A DNA stretch of 32,058 nucleotides from the IMG/VR virus record IMGVR_UViG_3300044991_000781, positions 1 through 32,058 of that record. One strand, written 5' to 3'. The number at the start of each line of letters is the position of its first letter. Position 1 is the first letter of the stretch. Positions 8,359 through 16,355 of this stretch are shown piece by piece. This DNA comes from a virus. The notes beneath the pieces were generated by a model. That model was not told where the DNA came from. It saw nothing but the letters and a program-made list of their open reading frames with translations, and searched no databases. The translations under genes and the position numbers were made by a program.

Positions 8359-9222
8359 TTAAGGAGTGAGTTTGATGATTTTGAGTGCGTTTGGATCGCC
8401 TTTTGCAGCACCGAACATGACATCGTAAGATGCCCAGACGGCGCGAGTTGCGCGAGAAACCCACATGTTCATTTGGACCGTGAGACCAAGATCAGGGATC
8501 TCGATGTTCTCAACTGCCATCATATCGCTTCCAGCGATGTCGTTAGAAGGAAGACCCGATGCAACTGCAATCGCTTGAGGAGAGCAAGCAAAGCCTTTGA
8601 CGGTTGCTTCTGCGCCATCCCAACGGTTGTTGTAGGAGAAGAAGTCGAAACCATACATGCCGACGTTCTTGCCACCAGATGCAAGTTGGAATGCGTCCAA
8701 GTTAGCTGGGAGGAATTGAGCGTAGATGCTGCCATCAACGATCAGGTTGCGGGAATCGCCATCTTTAATGGCTGCCCACAATGTTTTCAGGCTGGTTGCG
8801 GTAACGTCGCCAGCGGTGTCAACGTCGATGGTTGCTGCACCGAAGTTAGCTGCGGTGACAGGAGCCAAAGCCACATCGATGATTTTGTTGGCAAGCTGAT
8901 GAAGGTTGATCTTGGCGATTTTCTCAAGGCGATGACCGCCGTTGATTTGATCGTTAGTCAGGTGAAAGCTGTTGGAATACTGAGAAACCGAAACGGCTAC
9001 GTTGTCGAGCGTGCTGTCGCCGCTTTCAAAGTTGGTTGCGTTGGTTTGAGTGGTTCCGCCGGCTGTTGCGATCGGCACTTGAACAGTGGCGCGAGGCTTG
9101 AGAGGATCGGCGGAGAAGTCTTGCGAAAACGCGTTAAGCGGAGCAAGGCGGGATTGAAGGACAGTGATCGCTACGTCGCGAAGGCTGTCCGTCACTAATG
9201 CTGAGTCAAAGGTGTTAGCCAT
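8359..9222 (-). CDS. Major capsid protein (287 aa)
   Basis: This 287-aa protein lies directly after the portal and the ClpP-type protease/scaffold gene, the standard position for the major head protein. The sequence has the expected character: N-terminal helix (DSLRDVAITVLQSRLAPLNAFS), many short strands, AFQLASGGKNVGMYGFDFF, and a C-terminal segment MNMWVSRATRAVWASYDVMFGAAKGDP. It is probably HK97-fold, forming the icosahedral shell after maturation. The leader is A/T-rich with two copies of ACCTCTAAT and no Shine-Dalgarno tract. A long plus-strand ORF lies opposite it and is a codon-bias shadow. Confidence 0.85.
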   Translation of the reverse strand: MANTFDSALVTDSLRDVAITVLQSRLAPLNAFSQDFSADPLKPRATVQVPIATAGGTTQTNATNFESGDSTLDNVAVSVSQYSNSFHLTNDQINGGHRLEKIAKINLHQLANKIIDVALAPVTAANFGAATIDVDTAGDVTATSLKTLWAAIKDGDSRNLIVDGSIYAQFLPANLDAFQLASGGKNVGMYGFDFFSYNNRWDGAEATVKGFACSPQAIAVASGLPSNDIAGSDMMAVENIEIPDLGLTVQMNMWVSRATRAVWASYDVMFGAAKGDPNALKIIKLTP

Positions 9223-9249
9223 GATATTTTTTTATTAGAGGTTAGGAGA

Positions 9250-10380
9250 TTAGAGGTTTTTCCAGTTTTTCAATCGCGCCTCCTGGCGCTTTTTCGCATC
9301 TGGAATTGCGTTGATCTGTTCGCGGGTCGAGAGAGTAGCTCCAACTTCGCTGGATGCTTCTGGAATTGATCCAGTAAATCCAAGTGATGCAATCTGGAGT
9401 TGGGCTTTGCTCGCGACTTCTTCATCGAATGAAGCAAGTTTTTCGTTGGCAGTTTCGATGATTGCTTCTTGGTCTTGAATTACCAATTCAGCAGCGGCGA
9501 TTGCTTCGGCTTTTTCGGCAAGTTCAGCGGAGATGGCTGAAACCTTTTCGGAAAGCTCGGCGGAAAGAGCGACGATCTTCTCGTCACGCTCTGCGATTGC
9601 TTCGGATGCGGTTACTTGTTCAGCCTTGAGAGCTTCGACCTCGGCAGCGTGTGCGGAGATTTCGGCTTCCAATTCTGCGGTCCGTGCTTCCAGTCCAGAG
9701 ATTTTCTCGACTGCGGCTTTGTTGGTGAGGAAGATCATGTCAGTTTCTGAGTTTGAATTTTGCGTATCTGTATTGAGAGTGATTTCAACCAAGGCGTTTG
9801 CTTTGCTGACAACTTCATCGGCGAATCCGTTCTCAACTGTGGTTTTTGAGTCCATCCAAGTTTCCTTTTTCATCATGGCGCGGATCTCGGCGACTTCCTT
9901 GCCGGTCCGAGCTGAGTAGATGTTGGCAATGTCTGCGCTGATCCCATCAAGAAGGTCGGCTTGTTTTCTCATCTGTTCAGCATTGCCAGAGAATCCGCTG
10001 GATGCGTCATGGATCATCATGCGGCCATGCGGGACGATTGAGACTTTATCGCATGCCATGCAGATGACCGACGCCATCGATGCCGCCATGCCGGTGATGG
10101 TTGCGTTGACCACAACGCCGCGATCCTTGAGGCTTTGAATCTCATGATATACTGTGTAGCCATCGAACACGCTGCCACCCGGGGAATTGATCTCGATCTC
10201 AAGAACATCCACTGCGTTTTCCGCTGCGTTCATGATCTCTCCAAAGTCTGCACCTGATGCTGATGCGGTTGCGCCGAATAGCTTGCCGATCTCATCAATC
10301 ATTTTGCCGATGGATTCACGGGTGACTACTTCGTTGAGCTTTACTTTTCCGCTCTTGTTTTCGATTAAAATGGTTTTCAT
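9250..10380 (-). CDS. ClpP-type head maturation protease with C-terminal scaffold-like coiled coil (376 aa)
   Basis: Residues about 1-190 form a ClpP/S14-like serine peptidase: INSPGGSVFDG (65-74), the nucleophile Ser near 101 in TGMAASMAS, and the active-site His near 124 in MIHDASSG. Residues about 215-330 are an Ala/Glu-rich coiled coil of scaffold character, so the gene looks like a protease-scaffold fusion that cleaves itself and the capsid during prohead maturation. It lies between portal and capsid, and its ATG overlaps the portal stop as ATGA. Internal starts near the coiled coil could also produce a separate scaffold, but none is proven here. Confidence 0.88.
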   Translation of the reverse strand: MKTILIENKSGKVKLNEVVTRESIGKMIDEIGKLFGATASASGADFGEIMNAAENAVDVLEIEINSPGGSVFDGYTVYHEIQSLKDRGVVVNATITGMAASMASVICMACDKVSIVPHGRMMIHDASSGFSGNAEQMRKQADLLDGISADIANIYSARTGKEVAEIRAMMKKETWMDSKTTVENGFADEVVSKANALVEITLNTDTQNSNSETDMIFLTNKAAVEKISGLEARTAELEAEISAHAAEVEALKAEQVTASEAIAERDEKIVALSAELSEKVSAISAELAEKAEAIAAAELVIQDQEAIIETANEKLASFDEEVASKAQLQIASLGFTGSIPEASSEVGATLSTREQINAIPDAKKRQEARLKNWKNL

Positions 10381-11891
10381 TCTTCTTCTTTTTTGGGTGT
10401 GTTTTCCTGATCGATGTTTTCATCTTCGCTCGATGGCGCCGCAATCGGGATTTCATTCGGTGTCATCATTTCAAACTTGCGACGATCCACGGTGAATCCC
10501 TCCAGTTGCTCACGTTCACGGATCTTCTTCTCATAACGGAACACGGCTTCGATGCGGTCATCTTCCATGACCTCTTCGTTGCCACCTTCTTCGGTGATGA
10601 TCTGACCGCGGTTCTTAAACCCGATCTTGAAATCTTCGCGGCGTTGTGCTGCGTCTCTGCCAGCATCAATGCTGAACTTGCGTGGCATGATGAAATCCCA
10701 CTTCCACCAATCGCTTTGATTCTTAGGTTGTGGAAGGATTCCTTCTTTGATGGCTTTTGCAATTGCCCAGCGAACCTGACGAATGGCGCCAACCTTCAAG
10801 GTGTCTTGGCGATCCTCGACGCTCATCCGCGCTTGATCTTGGATCGAGCGGACAAGTGCTGCGTTGATCTCGTTGGCTTTCCATGCCAGCTCATACGGCC
10901 ACTTCAACGATTTACACATCATCCGAATCACGCGATCTTGGAAGCGATCCCACATGTCGCCAGGGCGATCATGTTTGACCTGCTCGATCTTGCCGCCTGA
11001 ATTGCTGCGGAAATAGCGAATCGTGCCGTTCTGTAAAAGCTCGGTTGTCGGAGTCGTTGTGGAATCGGTCGGGCTTGTATAGCCGGGGTCGTCGATGTCC
11101 GGTCCGCCAGTTTCGTTGTATTCAACCAATCCGATCGATGAGACCATGAGCTGCGCCATCTGCTCCCATTCGTGGGAGAGCAAAGATGATCTCACAAATT
11201 TCAATGCTCCCGAAAGGCTTGGCAGTCCGCGAGTTTGGTCGTGCCAGTTTGGATCACTTGAAAACACGCAATCGACCGCGTTGATTTGAATATCCTCTTC
11301 GGGTGTGTCGCCGAGGATGTTATAGGCTAAAGGAACGCCGCGACGATCAATGATGACCCCGTGCCTCATCTTCGCTCCTTTGTATGCACCCACTAAAATC
11401 TTGTCGTCGAATGACGATCTTTGACCGATGCGGTTTGCTGGGATGCGGCGAGTCATGGGCCATCCGCTTTCGGTCGGTTCGAATACAGTTAAGAAATCCC
11501 CGTCGCGATCCAGAGCAACGCAATCCAGCCAGATCAAGGATTTGAAGTCGTTTCCTTTGATGTCGCACATTCCATACCATTGAAGATTCAGCCAATCGGC
11601 TGCGAGCTTGCCCCATTCCTTATCTTCGCCGTTGAACTTTGCGTCCCATGCTCTGCCGACTACGTTGTCAGCTTTCTGCGTGATCGCTCCTTCTGCTGGC
11701 GGAAAGTTTTGAAACATTTTCCGAGATCCAGAAACCAAAGTCTTGCGATCCCAATCGGGAACAAGCGCGTCGAAGTCCTGCGTGAAAAGAGGCTCAACTG
11801 GTTGTGATCTGTCATAGCGAGTCGCTGCGTTGGCAAATCTTCCGCCGCTGCCGCTAGTCACTGGGTTTCCGTATGAATCAAGGATTGGCAT
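10377..11891 (-). CDS. Portal protein, lambda gpB-type (504 aa)
   Basis: This 504-aa protein has the features of lambda-type portals: an early TRYDRSQPVEPLF region, SRKMFQNFPPAEGAITQKADNVVG, 'LDCVALDRDGDFLTVFEP', and the conserved wing/stem region ending in LKWPYELAWKANEINAALVRSIQDQARM. The portal dodecamer sits at one head vertex, binds terminase and serves as the DNA channel. The C-terminus is acidic and ends EEE. It follows the 92-aa gpW-position gene with a 3-bp gap and is coupled to the protease gene. Confidence 0.9.
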   Translation of the reverse strand: MPILDSYGNPVTSGSGGRFANAATRYDRSQPVEPLFTQDFDALVPDWDRKTLVSGSRKMFQNFPPAEGAITQKADNVVGRAWDAKFNGEDKEWGKLAADWLNLQWYGMCDIKGNDFKSLIWLDCVALDRDGDFLTVFEPTESGWPMTRRIPANRIGQRSSFDDKILVGAYKGAKMRHGVIIDRRGVPLAYNILGDTPEEDIQINAVDCVFSSDPNWHDQTRGLPSLSGALKFVRSSLLSHEWEQMAQLMVSSIGLVEYNETGGPDIDDPGYTSPTDSTTTPTTELLQNGTIRYFRSNSGGKIEQVKHDRPGDMWDRFQDRVIRMMCKSLKWPYELAWKANEINAALVRSIQDQARMSVEDRQDTLKVGAIRQVRWAIAKAIKEGILPQPKNQSDWWKWDFIMPRKFSIDAGRDAAQRREDFKIGFKNRGQIITEEGGNEEVMEDDRIEAVFRYEKKIREREQLEGFTVDRRKFEMMTPNEIPIAAPSSEDENIDQENTPKKEEE

Positions 11892-11894
11892 AAC

Positions 11895-12173
11895 TTAAAA
11901 GAGGCGAGCGATGGTTCGTGATTGTGGCAGTGTGCCTCTGTCAATATGTTCTAAAACTTCACCTAGCACTTCAACCCATTCATAGTTGGTCATTGATGTC
12001 ATCTTGGTGAACGCGCTTCCGTTGGTTGATCCGCTGACTAAATCGCCACCCTTTTGCGCTGCGATTTCAACAATGGCTTCTGTTTGCCATGTTTGAAGGT
12101 TGGTCAGGTTCCCCGCAGACGCATTCCCGTATCGGATCAATGCTTTCAAAAAAGAGTTGGAAGGTCGCGCCAT
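11895..12173 (-). CDS. Small head protein in gpW position (92 aa)
   Basis: This 92-aa protein is encoded between the GpA-type large terminase and the portal. In lambda-like phages the same slot holds gpW, a small head-tail joining protein. It is somewhat longer than gpW and the sequence match is not clear to me; it has a helical N-terminus (SFLKALIRYGNASAGNLTNLQTWQ in part) and a helical C-terminus (EVLGEVLEHIDRGTLPQS). Its ATG is preceded by TTGAAA 14 nt upstream. Confidence 0.55.
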   Translation of the reverse strand: MARPSNSFLKALIRYGNASAGNLTNLQTWQTEAIVEIAAQKGGDLVSGSTNGSAFTKMTSMTNYEWVEVLGEVLEHIDRGTLPQSRTIARLF

Positions 12174-12199
12174 TTAAAAAGCGTGCGTTTCAATCCATG

Positions 12200-13975
12200 T
12201 CATTCATCGACTAACTCAATCTTGAGAACTCCCCGAATCGCACAAGCAACAATGCCCATGACCTCAGTGTCCCACATGTGGTTATGGTAATGAGATTTGA
12301 TCTTGTCCCACTTCCAAACACCCGGTTTCATCTCGCGTTTGGATTCCGATTGCATTTGTGAAATGTAGTTGGGCGAAGCATCGACTGGCACACCGAACGC
12401 ACCATCGCCAATTTCAATCAATCCAGCCAATGCGTCTTTAGCTCGTAAGTTTGAAAAGCTGATCGTGCGATATTGCTGACCTCGGCTCGTCACCCCGCGT
12501 TGAAACTTTGAATAGATCTTCCAAACCTTTCGGGGACGCTTTGATGTCCCAACGTCAAAAGCATAGCCCTTTGAATTATCCTGACCAATCAAGATATTCC
12601 AATGGTTTTCAACTGAATTGCCACAATGAATGTAAATCTGCCGCACAACCTCGTCGATCCCATACCGACCATCGACAAACACATCGCGGTTTTCCAAACT
12701 AAAGCGAGATTGTAATTCAAACAGTGTTTGGTAAGTGTCAACTTTCCCCTCCCAAAGCAATCTGGATTTCGTCTCGCCAATTCTCCAGCAGCGGATCGTC
12801 ACCCAGAATCCTTGCTTCTGAACGTCAATAGACATGAACCTGGCATGTTCGTTCTCCCACTTCTCCCCGTTGTTGTAAGCCGATTTCAAATAAGGATCAT
12901 GGCGGGTGTCGAGGTTGGGCGTGTCTTTGGGTTGCTCCCAGAATTGACCCATCTCTTTGTTGATGAATTGCTTGAGCGGTTCGTAGTTTCCGTTCTTCAC
13001 CGAGTCATTCGCCGTGATCCAGAGTTTGACAATCTCGGACCATGTCTTTGTCCATACAGTGAGGAATGTCCATGAGTAGGTGATGCGATCTGGAAAGTGA
13101 GCGTTGCCATTCCATACCGGCATGCACTTCGCCCACTTCCTGCGGTTGCCGTCGGAATCTTCGAACTCGGTTTCACAAGTCGGACAAACAAGTCTGACTG
13201 ATTGATTGATTTTGACCCAATCATATTCCCCATTCCCGTCCTTGGTTTTTTCATATTTCAGCATCTTCATCGACACTGGCTGAAATTGTTTGCACTCAGG
13301 GCAGAGATGATGGCCGTCATGCCACTTGCCATTTCTCGCAAACTCTTCCCATTCCGTTCCTTCGTCTCCACCTTGGGATTGTAAAAGCATCTTGCGGTTG
13401 AGTCGGTTATGGTGACGTCTCAAGAACTCGCCGATCATTCCGTGTTTCCATTTCCAAGGCTCATCACCGAAGCAATACCTCATCGACTTCTCTTGCGTGT
13501 TCGCTTCGTTGGCTCCACCCGTGAAAAGGCTCATGTGCTTGAAAATGATCTGCGTCTTTTTCGTGTCGTTGCGCTGCGCCCCAGTCGGGATGAAGTCTCT
13601 GGTCCAAGGTGATTTCCGAAGCACTTTCAAGAATCGTGACTCCATCCAATCTTGGATCAGTTTGTCGTTCTGTCCGAGGATGAGCATGTCGCCAGGATCT
13701 TGCGCGACCGCATACGAACCGCAGACTTCGAAGATGGTCGTCTTGCCAAACCCCGTCGGCGCCACGTTCGCGATCTCTTTCACGGCTGGATCTTTGAACG
13801 AATTGAAAATGAAATCATGCGCCGGCACGACCGAGAGATCATATTTGGAACCGTATTGAGACCCAGACAAGAACACGTTCTGACTCGCCATCTCTGCCAA
13901 TGGTAAGCGGTCGGGCGGTTTAAGTCCCGATGACAAGCCCCAAACATAAGGCGATTTGTTACGTTGATCTATCAT
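12200..13975 (-). CDS. Terminase large subunit, GpA family (591 aa)
   Basis: This is the packaging motor and nuclease. The ATPase domain has Walker A APTGFGKTT (about 72-80) and a Walker B-type FGDEPW (about 169-174). A zinc-ribbon pair follows (CPEC about 225-228, CPTC about 264-267). The nuclease-like C-terminal half includes SIDVQKQGFWVTIRCWR and VFVDGRYGIDEVVR. I start at the ATG at 13975 (MIDQRNK) rather than an upstream ATG at 14032, because 13975 gives a 17-nt overlap with the small subunit rather than 74 nt. GpA-type terminases usually cut at cos sites, which bears on the palindromes upstream at 14624-14656. Confidence 0.92.
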   Translation of the reverse strand: MIDQRNKSPYVWGLSSGLKPPDRLPLAEMASQNVFLSGSQYGSKYDLSVVPAHDFIFNSFKDPAVKEIANVAPTGFGKTTIFEVCGSYAVAQDPGDMLILGQNDKLIQDWMESRFLKVLRKSPWTRDFIPTGAQRNDTKKTQIIFKHMSLFTGGANEANTQEKSMRYCFGDEPWKWKHGMIGEFLRRHHNRLNRKMLLQSQGGDEGTEWEEFARNGKWHDGHHLCPECKQFQPVSMKMLKYEKTKDGNGEYDWVKINQSVRLVCPTCETEFEDSDGNRRKWAKCMPVWNGNAHFPDRITYSWTFLTVWTKTWSEIVKLWITANDSVKNGNYEPLKQFINKEMGQFWEQPKDTPNLDTRHDPYLKSAYNNGEKWENEHARFMSIDVQKQGFWVTIRCWRIGETKSRLLWEGKVDTYQTLFELQSRFSLENRDVFVDGRYGIDEVVRQIYIHCGNSVENHWNILIGQDNSKGYAFDVGTSKRPRKVWKIYSKFQRGVTSRGQQYRTISFSNLRAKDALAGLIEIGDGAFGVPVDASPNYISQMQSESKREMKPGVWKWDKIKSHYHNHMWDTEVMGIVACAIRGVLKIELVDE

Positions 13976-14549
13976 CGAGAAGTTTGCCGAGTTCGGACAT
14001 TTCCAAAAGCATCGAATGGGCGAAGTCATCACACTTCTTTACCGCGTCTGGGTATTCTAACCCAACCAAGGCCTGTGGAATTTCGGATGGAATCCGCATG
14101 ATCATTTGTTTGATGACTTGCCCAGCATGAAGTCCTTCGCGTTCTTGGGATTCGCGGGTGACGTATTGACCCATTTCAACATGCAGACGGAATGCGTTCT
14201 TTAACCCGGTGAGCTGCGTGGAAATGGTCCGCGCTTCTTCGTAATCCTTCGCCGCGATCAGTTTGCTTTCCAGCTTCTTGATCTCGTCGGGGATTTGGTC
14301 GGCAAGGATGTCGGGGAAATCTTGGTTTGAATCGTCGTCGTCGGGATCTTGGTCATCGATTGGTGGCTTGATCTTTTTTGGCATCCGTTTTTGATTCCGA
14401 AGTTTTGCCATCAGCGCGTTAGTGTCGTGCAAGTCCAATCCTTTTTTCCGCCATTGACGAACGCAGTCCGAGGTCACATTTCGACCGAGAGCAAGCGTCA
14501 ATCTCGCCGCTGCTTGTGCTATGGTTTCTTTTTTGGATTCAGTTTTCAT
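13959..14549 (-). CDS. Putative terminase small subunit (196 aa)
   Basis: This 196-aa protein precedes and overlaps the large terminase. Its N-terminus has a Nu1-like helix-turn-helix pattern (KETIAQAAARLTLALGRNVTSDCVRQWRKKG), followed by an acidic linker (about 65-80, DDQDPDDDDSNQD) and a helical C-terminal half. Small terminases bind the packaging site with an N-terminal HTH and recruit the large subunit with the C-terminus. The call rests on the HTH plus gene order. The gap upstream of its start holds the candidate packaging site. Confidence 0.75.
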   Translation of the reverse strand: MKTESKKETIAQAAARLTLALGRNVTSDCVRQWRKKGLDLHDTNALMAKLRNQKRMPKKIKPPIDDQDPDDDDSNQDFPDILADQIPDEIKKLESKLIAAKDYEEARTISTQLTGLKNAFRLHVEMGQYVTRESQEREGLHAGQVIKQMIMRIPSEIPQALVGLEYPDAVKKCDDFAHSMLLEMSELGKLLDDRST

Positions 14550-14695
14550 TCTGGTTGATACTCAGCCCCCGTCGGTGTAATGATTTTTGCAAAAGTCGTG
14601 GTTTTTCACCAAGAGGGCAGCAACCCAAGTTGGGCTGGCGGCGTAGGGGTCCCCTAACCGGGGTGTGGTGGGTGTAAATGATAACAAGAACCTCG
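14550..14695. promoter_or_regulatory. Intergenic gap before terminase; candidate cos/packaging region
   Basis: No gene is supported in these 146 bases. The gap contains two perfect short palindromes 9 bp apart: CCCAAGTTGGG at 14624-14634 and TAGGGGTCCCCTA at 14644-14656, in a G/C-rich stretch. This is immediately upstream of the small terminase, the usual position of cos in GpA-type phages. A cut site or a regulatory operator are both possible; no cohesive end can be read from the sequence alone. Confidence 0.4.
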
Positions 14696-15289
14696 TTATT
14701 GTGCATTTTTACGGTTAAGTTGCTTGTGACCTTTAAAGAAAATTTTGCCTTTGTATGTTGGAAGGTCGTCCTCATCAATTAATCCAGATTCACGGAGAGA
14801 TTGAACCTCGAACTTTGACCAATACTTGTGCGTGCCAACTTTAGCCTTCGCAGACTCGCAGGCCAGCTTCACAGACTCAGCATGTGAGAGCCTTGGTGGA
14901 GATTTTGGAACGCTGGACTTATTGAGTTGCCCTTTTCTTCGATTCTGCCTGCCTTGCTCGCTCTGATGATTCGCTCCTTCGATGCCTAGCTTCCTTGCCA
15001 TCTGGTAGGATAGCTTGGAGACGTTGGCTGAACTGCAATTCAAAGCCTCACCAATCTTGATTTGCGATAAGCCTCGCATGAGGTCTGGGCGCACAAGCCC
15101 GGTGATCGCAACGAATCGCCTGAAAGCAATCTGGAAATAGGTTTCACTTCCGTGATGTTTAAAGTCGAAGATGACATCAAATAACTTTTGGCAGAATTCC
15201 AATGCGTCATATCTATTTCGGATGTCTTCTAGCTGCTCTATGTATTCCATAGGATGCCTCTGATTTGGATCTTCGGTGTTTTCGTGCAT
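14696..15289 (-). CDS. Putative HTH regulatory protein (197 aa)
   Basis: This 197-aa protein contains a helix-turn-helix-like segment at about residues 78-102 (SQIKIGEALNCSSANVSKLS), preceded by a helical N-terminal region and followed by a basic Arg/Lys/Gln-rich linker (QGRQNRRKGQLNKS). It lies just upstream of the candidate packaging region and terminase, so it might be a late-gene activator or a second packaging-site binder. No specific family is recognised. The ATG at 15289 follows the interrupted gene at 15297-15485 by 7 bp. Confidence 0.6.
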   Translation of the reverse strand: MHENTEDPNQRHPMEYIEQLEDIRNRYDALEFCQKLFDVIFDFKHHGSETYFQIAFRRFVAITGLVRPDLMRGLSQIKIGEALNCSSANVSKLSYQMARKLGIEGANHQSEQGRQNRRKGQLNKSSVPKSPPRLSHAESVKLACESAKAKVGTHKYWSKFEVQSLRESGLIDEDDLPTYKGKIFFKGHKQLNRKNAQ

Positions 15290-15296
15290 TGCTTTG

Positions 15297-15485
15297 TTAT
15301 GTGAGTTTGCTGGATTTTTTTGTGAGTTGCTTAGTCATCGGATTGATCTGGTTGCCTTTGAGGTCGTAGGATTTCAGCCCCTTGCGTGCAAAGTAGCGGT
15401 CACAAGCGGCTGAGACGATCCTAGCGTTCCTCCAATGGAACCTGTAATGCTTTTAGTCCAGCGCATCTTTTGATTCTAGGTTCAT
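15297..15485 (-). pseudogene. Small gene interrupted by an in-frame TAA (10 + 51 residues)
   Basis: An ATG at 15485 overlaps the stop of the HTH gene as ATGA. It opens MNLESKDALD, hits TAA at 15453-15455, and the same frame then continues 51 codons to a TAA at 15297-15299. The downstream part reads like protein (RIVSAACDRYFARKGLKSYD) but has no usable ATG, GTG or TTG before a late internal ATG (NPMTKQ). The coupling at the start and the good coding look after the stop suggest one gene with a nonsense mutation, read-through, or a sequence error. I have no function for it. Confidence 0.5.
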
Positions 15486-15667
15486 GGTGTTACATTGTTT
15501 CGGATCTCGTCGATGTATGTGGCTTGGATCCACTTAGGTGGCTGGCGTCTGCCTGATCTCCAGTCATAGGCCGTCGCCAGGCTGCAACCGATCGCGGCTG
15601 CGATCTGCTTCGCTGAATAGCCGGCGATGGCTGACTGAAATGATTTTGCTTTCATCTTTGCGATCAT
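15482..15667 (-). CDS. Small helix-turn-helix DNA-binding protein (61 aa)
   Basis: This 61-aa protein is almost entirely an HTH domain: GYSAKQIAAAIGCSLATAYDWRSGRRQPP at about residues 16-44 has the Ala-x-x-x-Gly core and the 'W-R-x-G-R-R-x-P' pattern of small phage Cro-like regulators. It probably binds operators in this phage, with the origin-like repeats or early promoters as possible targets. It is in a regulatory block between early and late genes. No integrase accompanies it, so it does not by itself indicate lysogeny. Confidence 0.7.
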   Translation of the reverse strand: MIAKMKAKSFQSAIAGYSAKQIAAAIGCSLATAYDWRSGRRQPPKWIQATYIDEIRNNVTP

Positions 15668-15713
15668 CTAAACTATTCTTAATTATTTGTTATGGTTTGG
15701 CAATAGCAAAGTT

Positions 15714-15926
15714 TCACGCTGTTGTCCCTTTCCTAATGTTGATCCGCTCGACGACTAGGTTGCGCTCGGATGTATGCTTATAGGCGTGAGCCAAAGCTCC
15801 TCGGCGTGTCGGTGCGGCGACTAGGTAAGGCTCGCCTGACTCGCCGACGAACGCGACCGCGTGCCATTGCAGTCGGCTCTGCTTGTTGTATATCCCAGTG
15901 GGTGATGGTTCGAGTTTTGTTTTCAT
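15714..15926 (-). CDS. Hypothetical protein (70 aa)
   Basis: This 70-aa protein is not recognised. It is compact, with LQWHAVAFVGESGEPYLVAAPTRRGALAHAYKH in the middle (a strand-turn-strand then helix look). Its ATG overlaps the stop of the upstream 72-aa gene as ATGA, so both are translated together. It lies between the origin-like region and the HTH gene. Confidence 0.6.
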   Translation of the reverse strand: MKTKLEPSPTGIYNKQSRLQWHAVAFVGESGEPYLVAAPTRRGALAHAYKHTSERNLVVERINIRKGTTA

Positions 15927-16141
15927 GATTTCTGAATACCAGTTTCTTGGTCGGTGAGGTTGTCGGATGCTTCGTTGAAGAGATCGACGATCTCCTCGAT
16001 GGAGTATTGATAGTGGTATGGATTCGGCGCCATGCTCTCGACGTATCGGATGATCTGTGAGAGGAGGTATGTCGGAGGCTCGGGTATCGAGTCGGGCGGT
16101 GCGGTGTATCTGGTGAGGTCTTCGTATTGTGGGTTGATCAT
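15923..16141 (-). CDS. Hypothetical protein (72 aa)
   Basis: This 72-aa protein, acidic and rich in Pro, Tyr and Ile, has a C-terminal helix (SIEEIVDLFNEASDNLTDQ). I do not recognise it. It is the first gene after the repeat-rich region at 16170-16403, with a CA-rich leader (ACAACCAACAAAACACTACC before the ATG) like other early genes here. It is coupled to the next gene by ATGA. Confidence 0.6.
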   Translation of the reverse strand: MINPQYEDLTRYTAPPDSIPEPPTYLLSQIIRYVESMAPNPYHYQYSIEEIVDLFNEASDNLTDQETGIQKS

Positions 16142-16182
16142 GGTAGTGTTTTGTTGGTTGTGGATTTAGCAGTGTTCAAAAA

Positions 16183-16196
16183 AACACTGTTCAAAT
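16183..16196 (+). repeat. 14-bp direct repeat, copy 1 (AACACTGTTCAAAT)
   Basis: This 14-mer recurs exactly at 16390-16403. The two copies bracket the inverted repeat and G-rich tract. A related TGTTCAAA is present at 16173-16180, partly overlapping a 7-bp hairpin stem. The core TGAACA/TGTTCA is dyad-symmetric, so each copy could bind a dimeric protein. Confidence 0.8.
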
Positions 16197-16227
16197 TTAG
16201 TGAGATTGCATCCCATCGTCCCCCAAT

Positions 16228-16264
16228 CCCACACGTTCACCCTAATTTCCTACATAGCTACCCA
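16228..16264 (+). repeat. Left arm of 37-bp imperfect inverted repeat
   Basis: This arm pairs with 16296-16332. By hand alignment 28 of 37 positions match, with two perfectly matched blocks, GTTCACC and GCTACCCA, separated by 15 nt in both arms. The 31-bp segment between the arms is AT-rich. Equal spacing of the two matched blocks suggests a protein-binding dyad rather than chance. Confidence 0.75.
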
Positions 16265-16295
16265 ACTTATGTTTTTTCGTTGATTTTGTGAAAAG

Positions 16296-16332
16296 TGGGT
16301 AGCCATTCTAGATAATAAGGTGAACGGGTGGG
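16296..16332 (-). repeat. Right arm of 37-bp imperfect inverted repeat
   Basis: This is the reverse-complement partner of 16228-16264. It runs from TGGGTAGC through AGGTGAACG into the GGGTGGG tract, so the arm overlaps the start of the G-rich tandem repeat. Confidence 0.75.
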
Positions 16333-16355
16333 ATGGGTGGGATGGTGGGATTGGG
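16326..16355 (+). repeat. G-rich tandem repeat, potential G-quadruplex
   Basis: The plus strand has GGG runs at 16326-16328, 16330-16332, 16335-16337, 16339-16341, 16347-16349 and 16353-16355 with loops of 1-5 nt, built on the unit GGGTGGGAT. The first four runs alone satisfy the common G-quadruplex pattern. It abuts the primase stop codon (16357-16359). The C-rich sequence at 16209-16231 partly mirrors it. Confidence 0.7.

Noticed and set aside
8473-9198. Long plus-strand ORF (241 aa) opposite the capsid gene
   Set aside because: It is a mirror of capsid codon bias, has no recognisable motif, and no other gene is on the plus strand.
13976-14032. N-terminal extension of the large terminase from ATG 14032
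   Set aside because: The extension (MMTSPIRCFWKCPNS...) lies wholly within the small terminase frame; the ATG at 13975 gives a normal short overlap.
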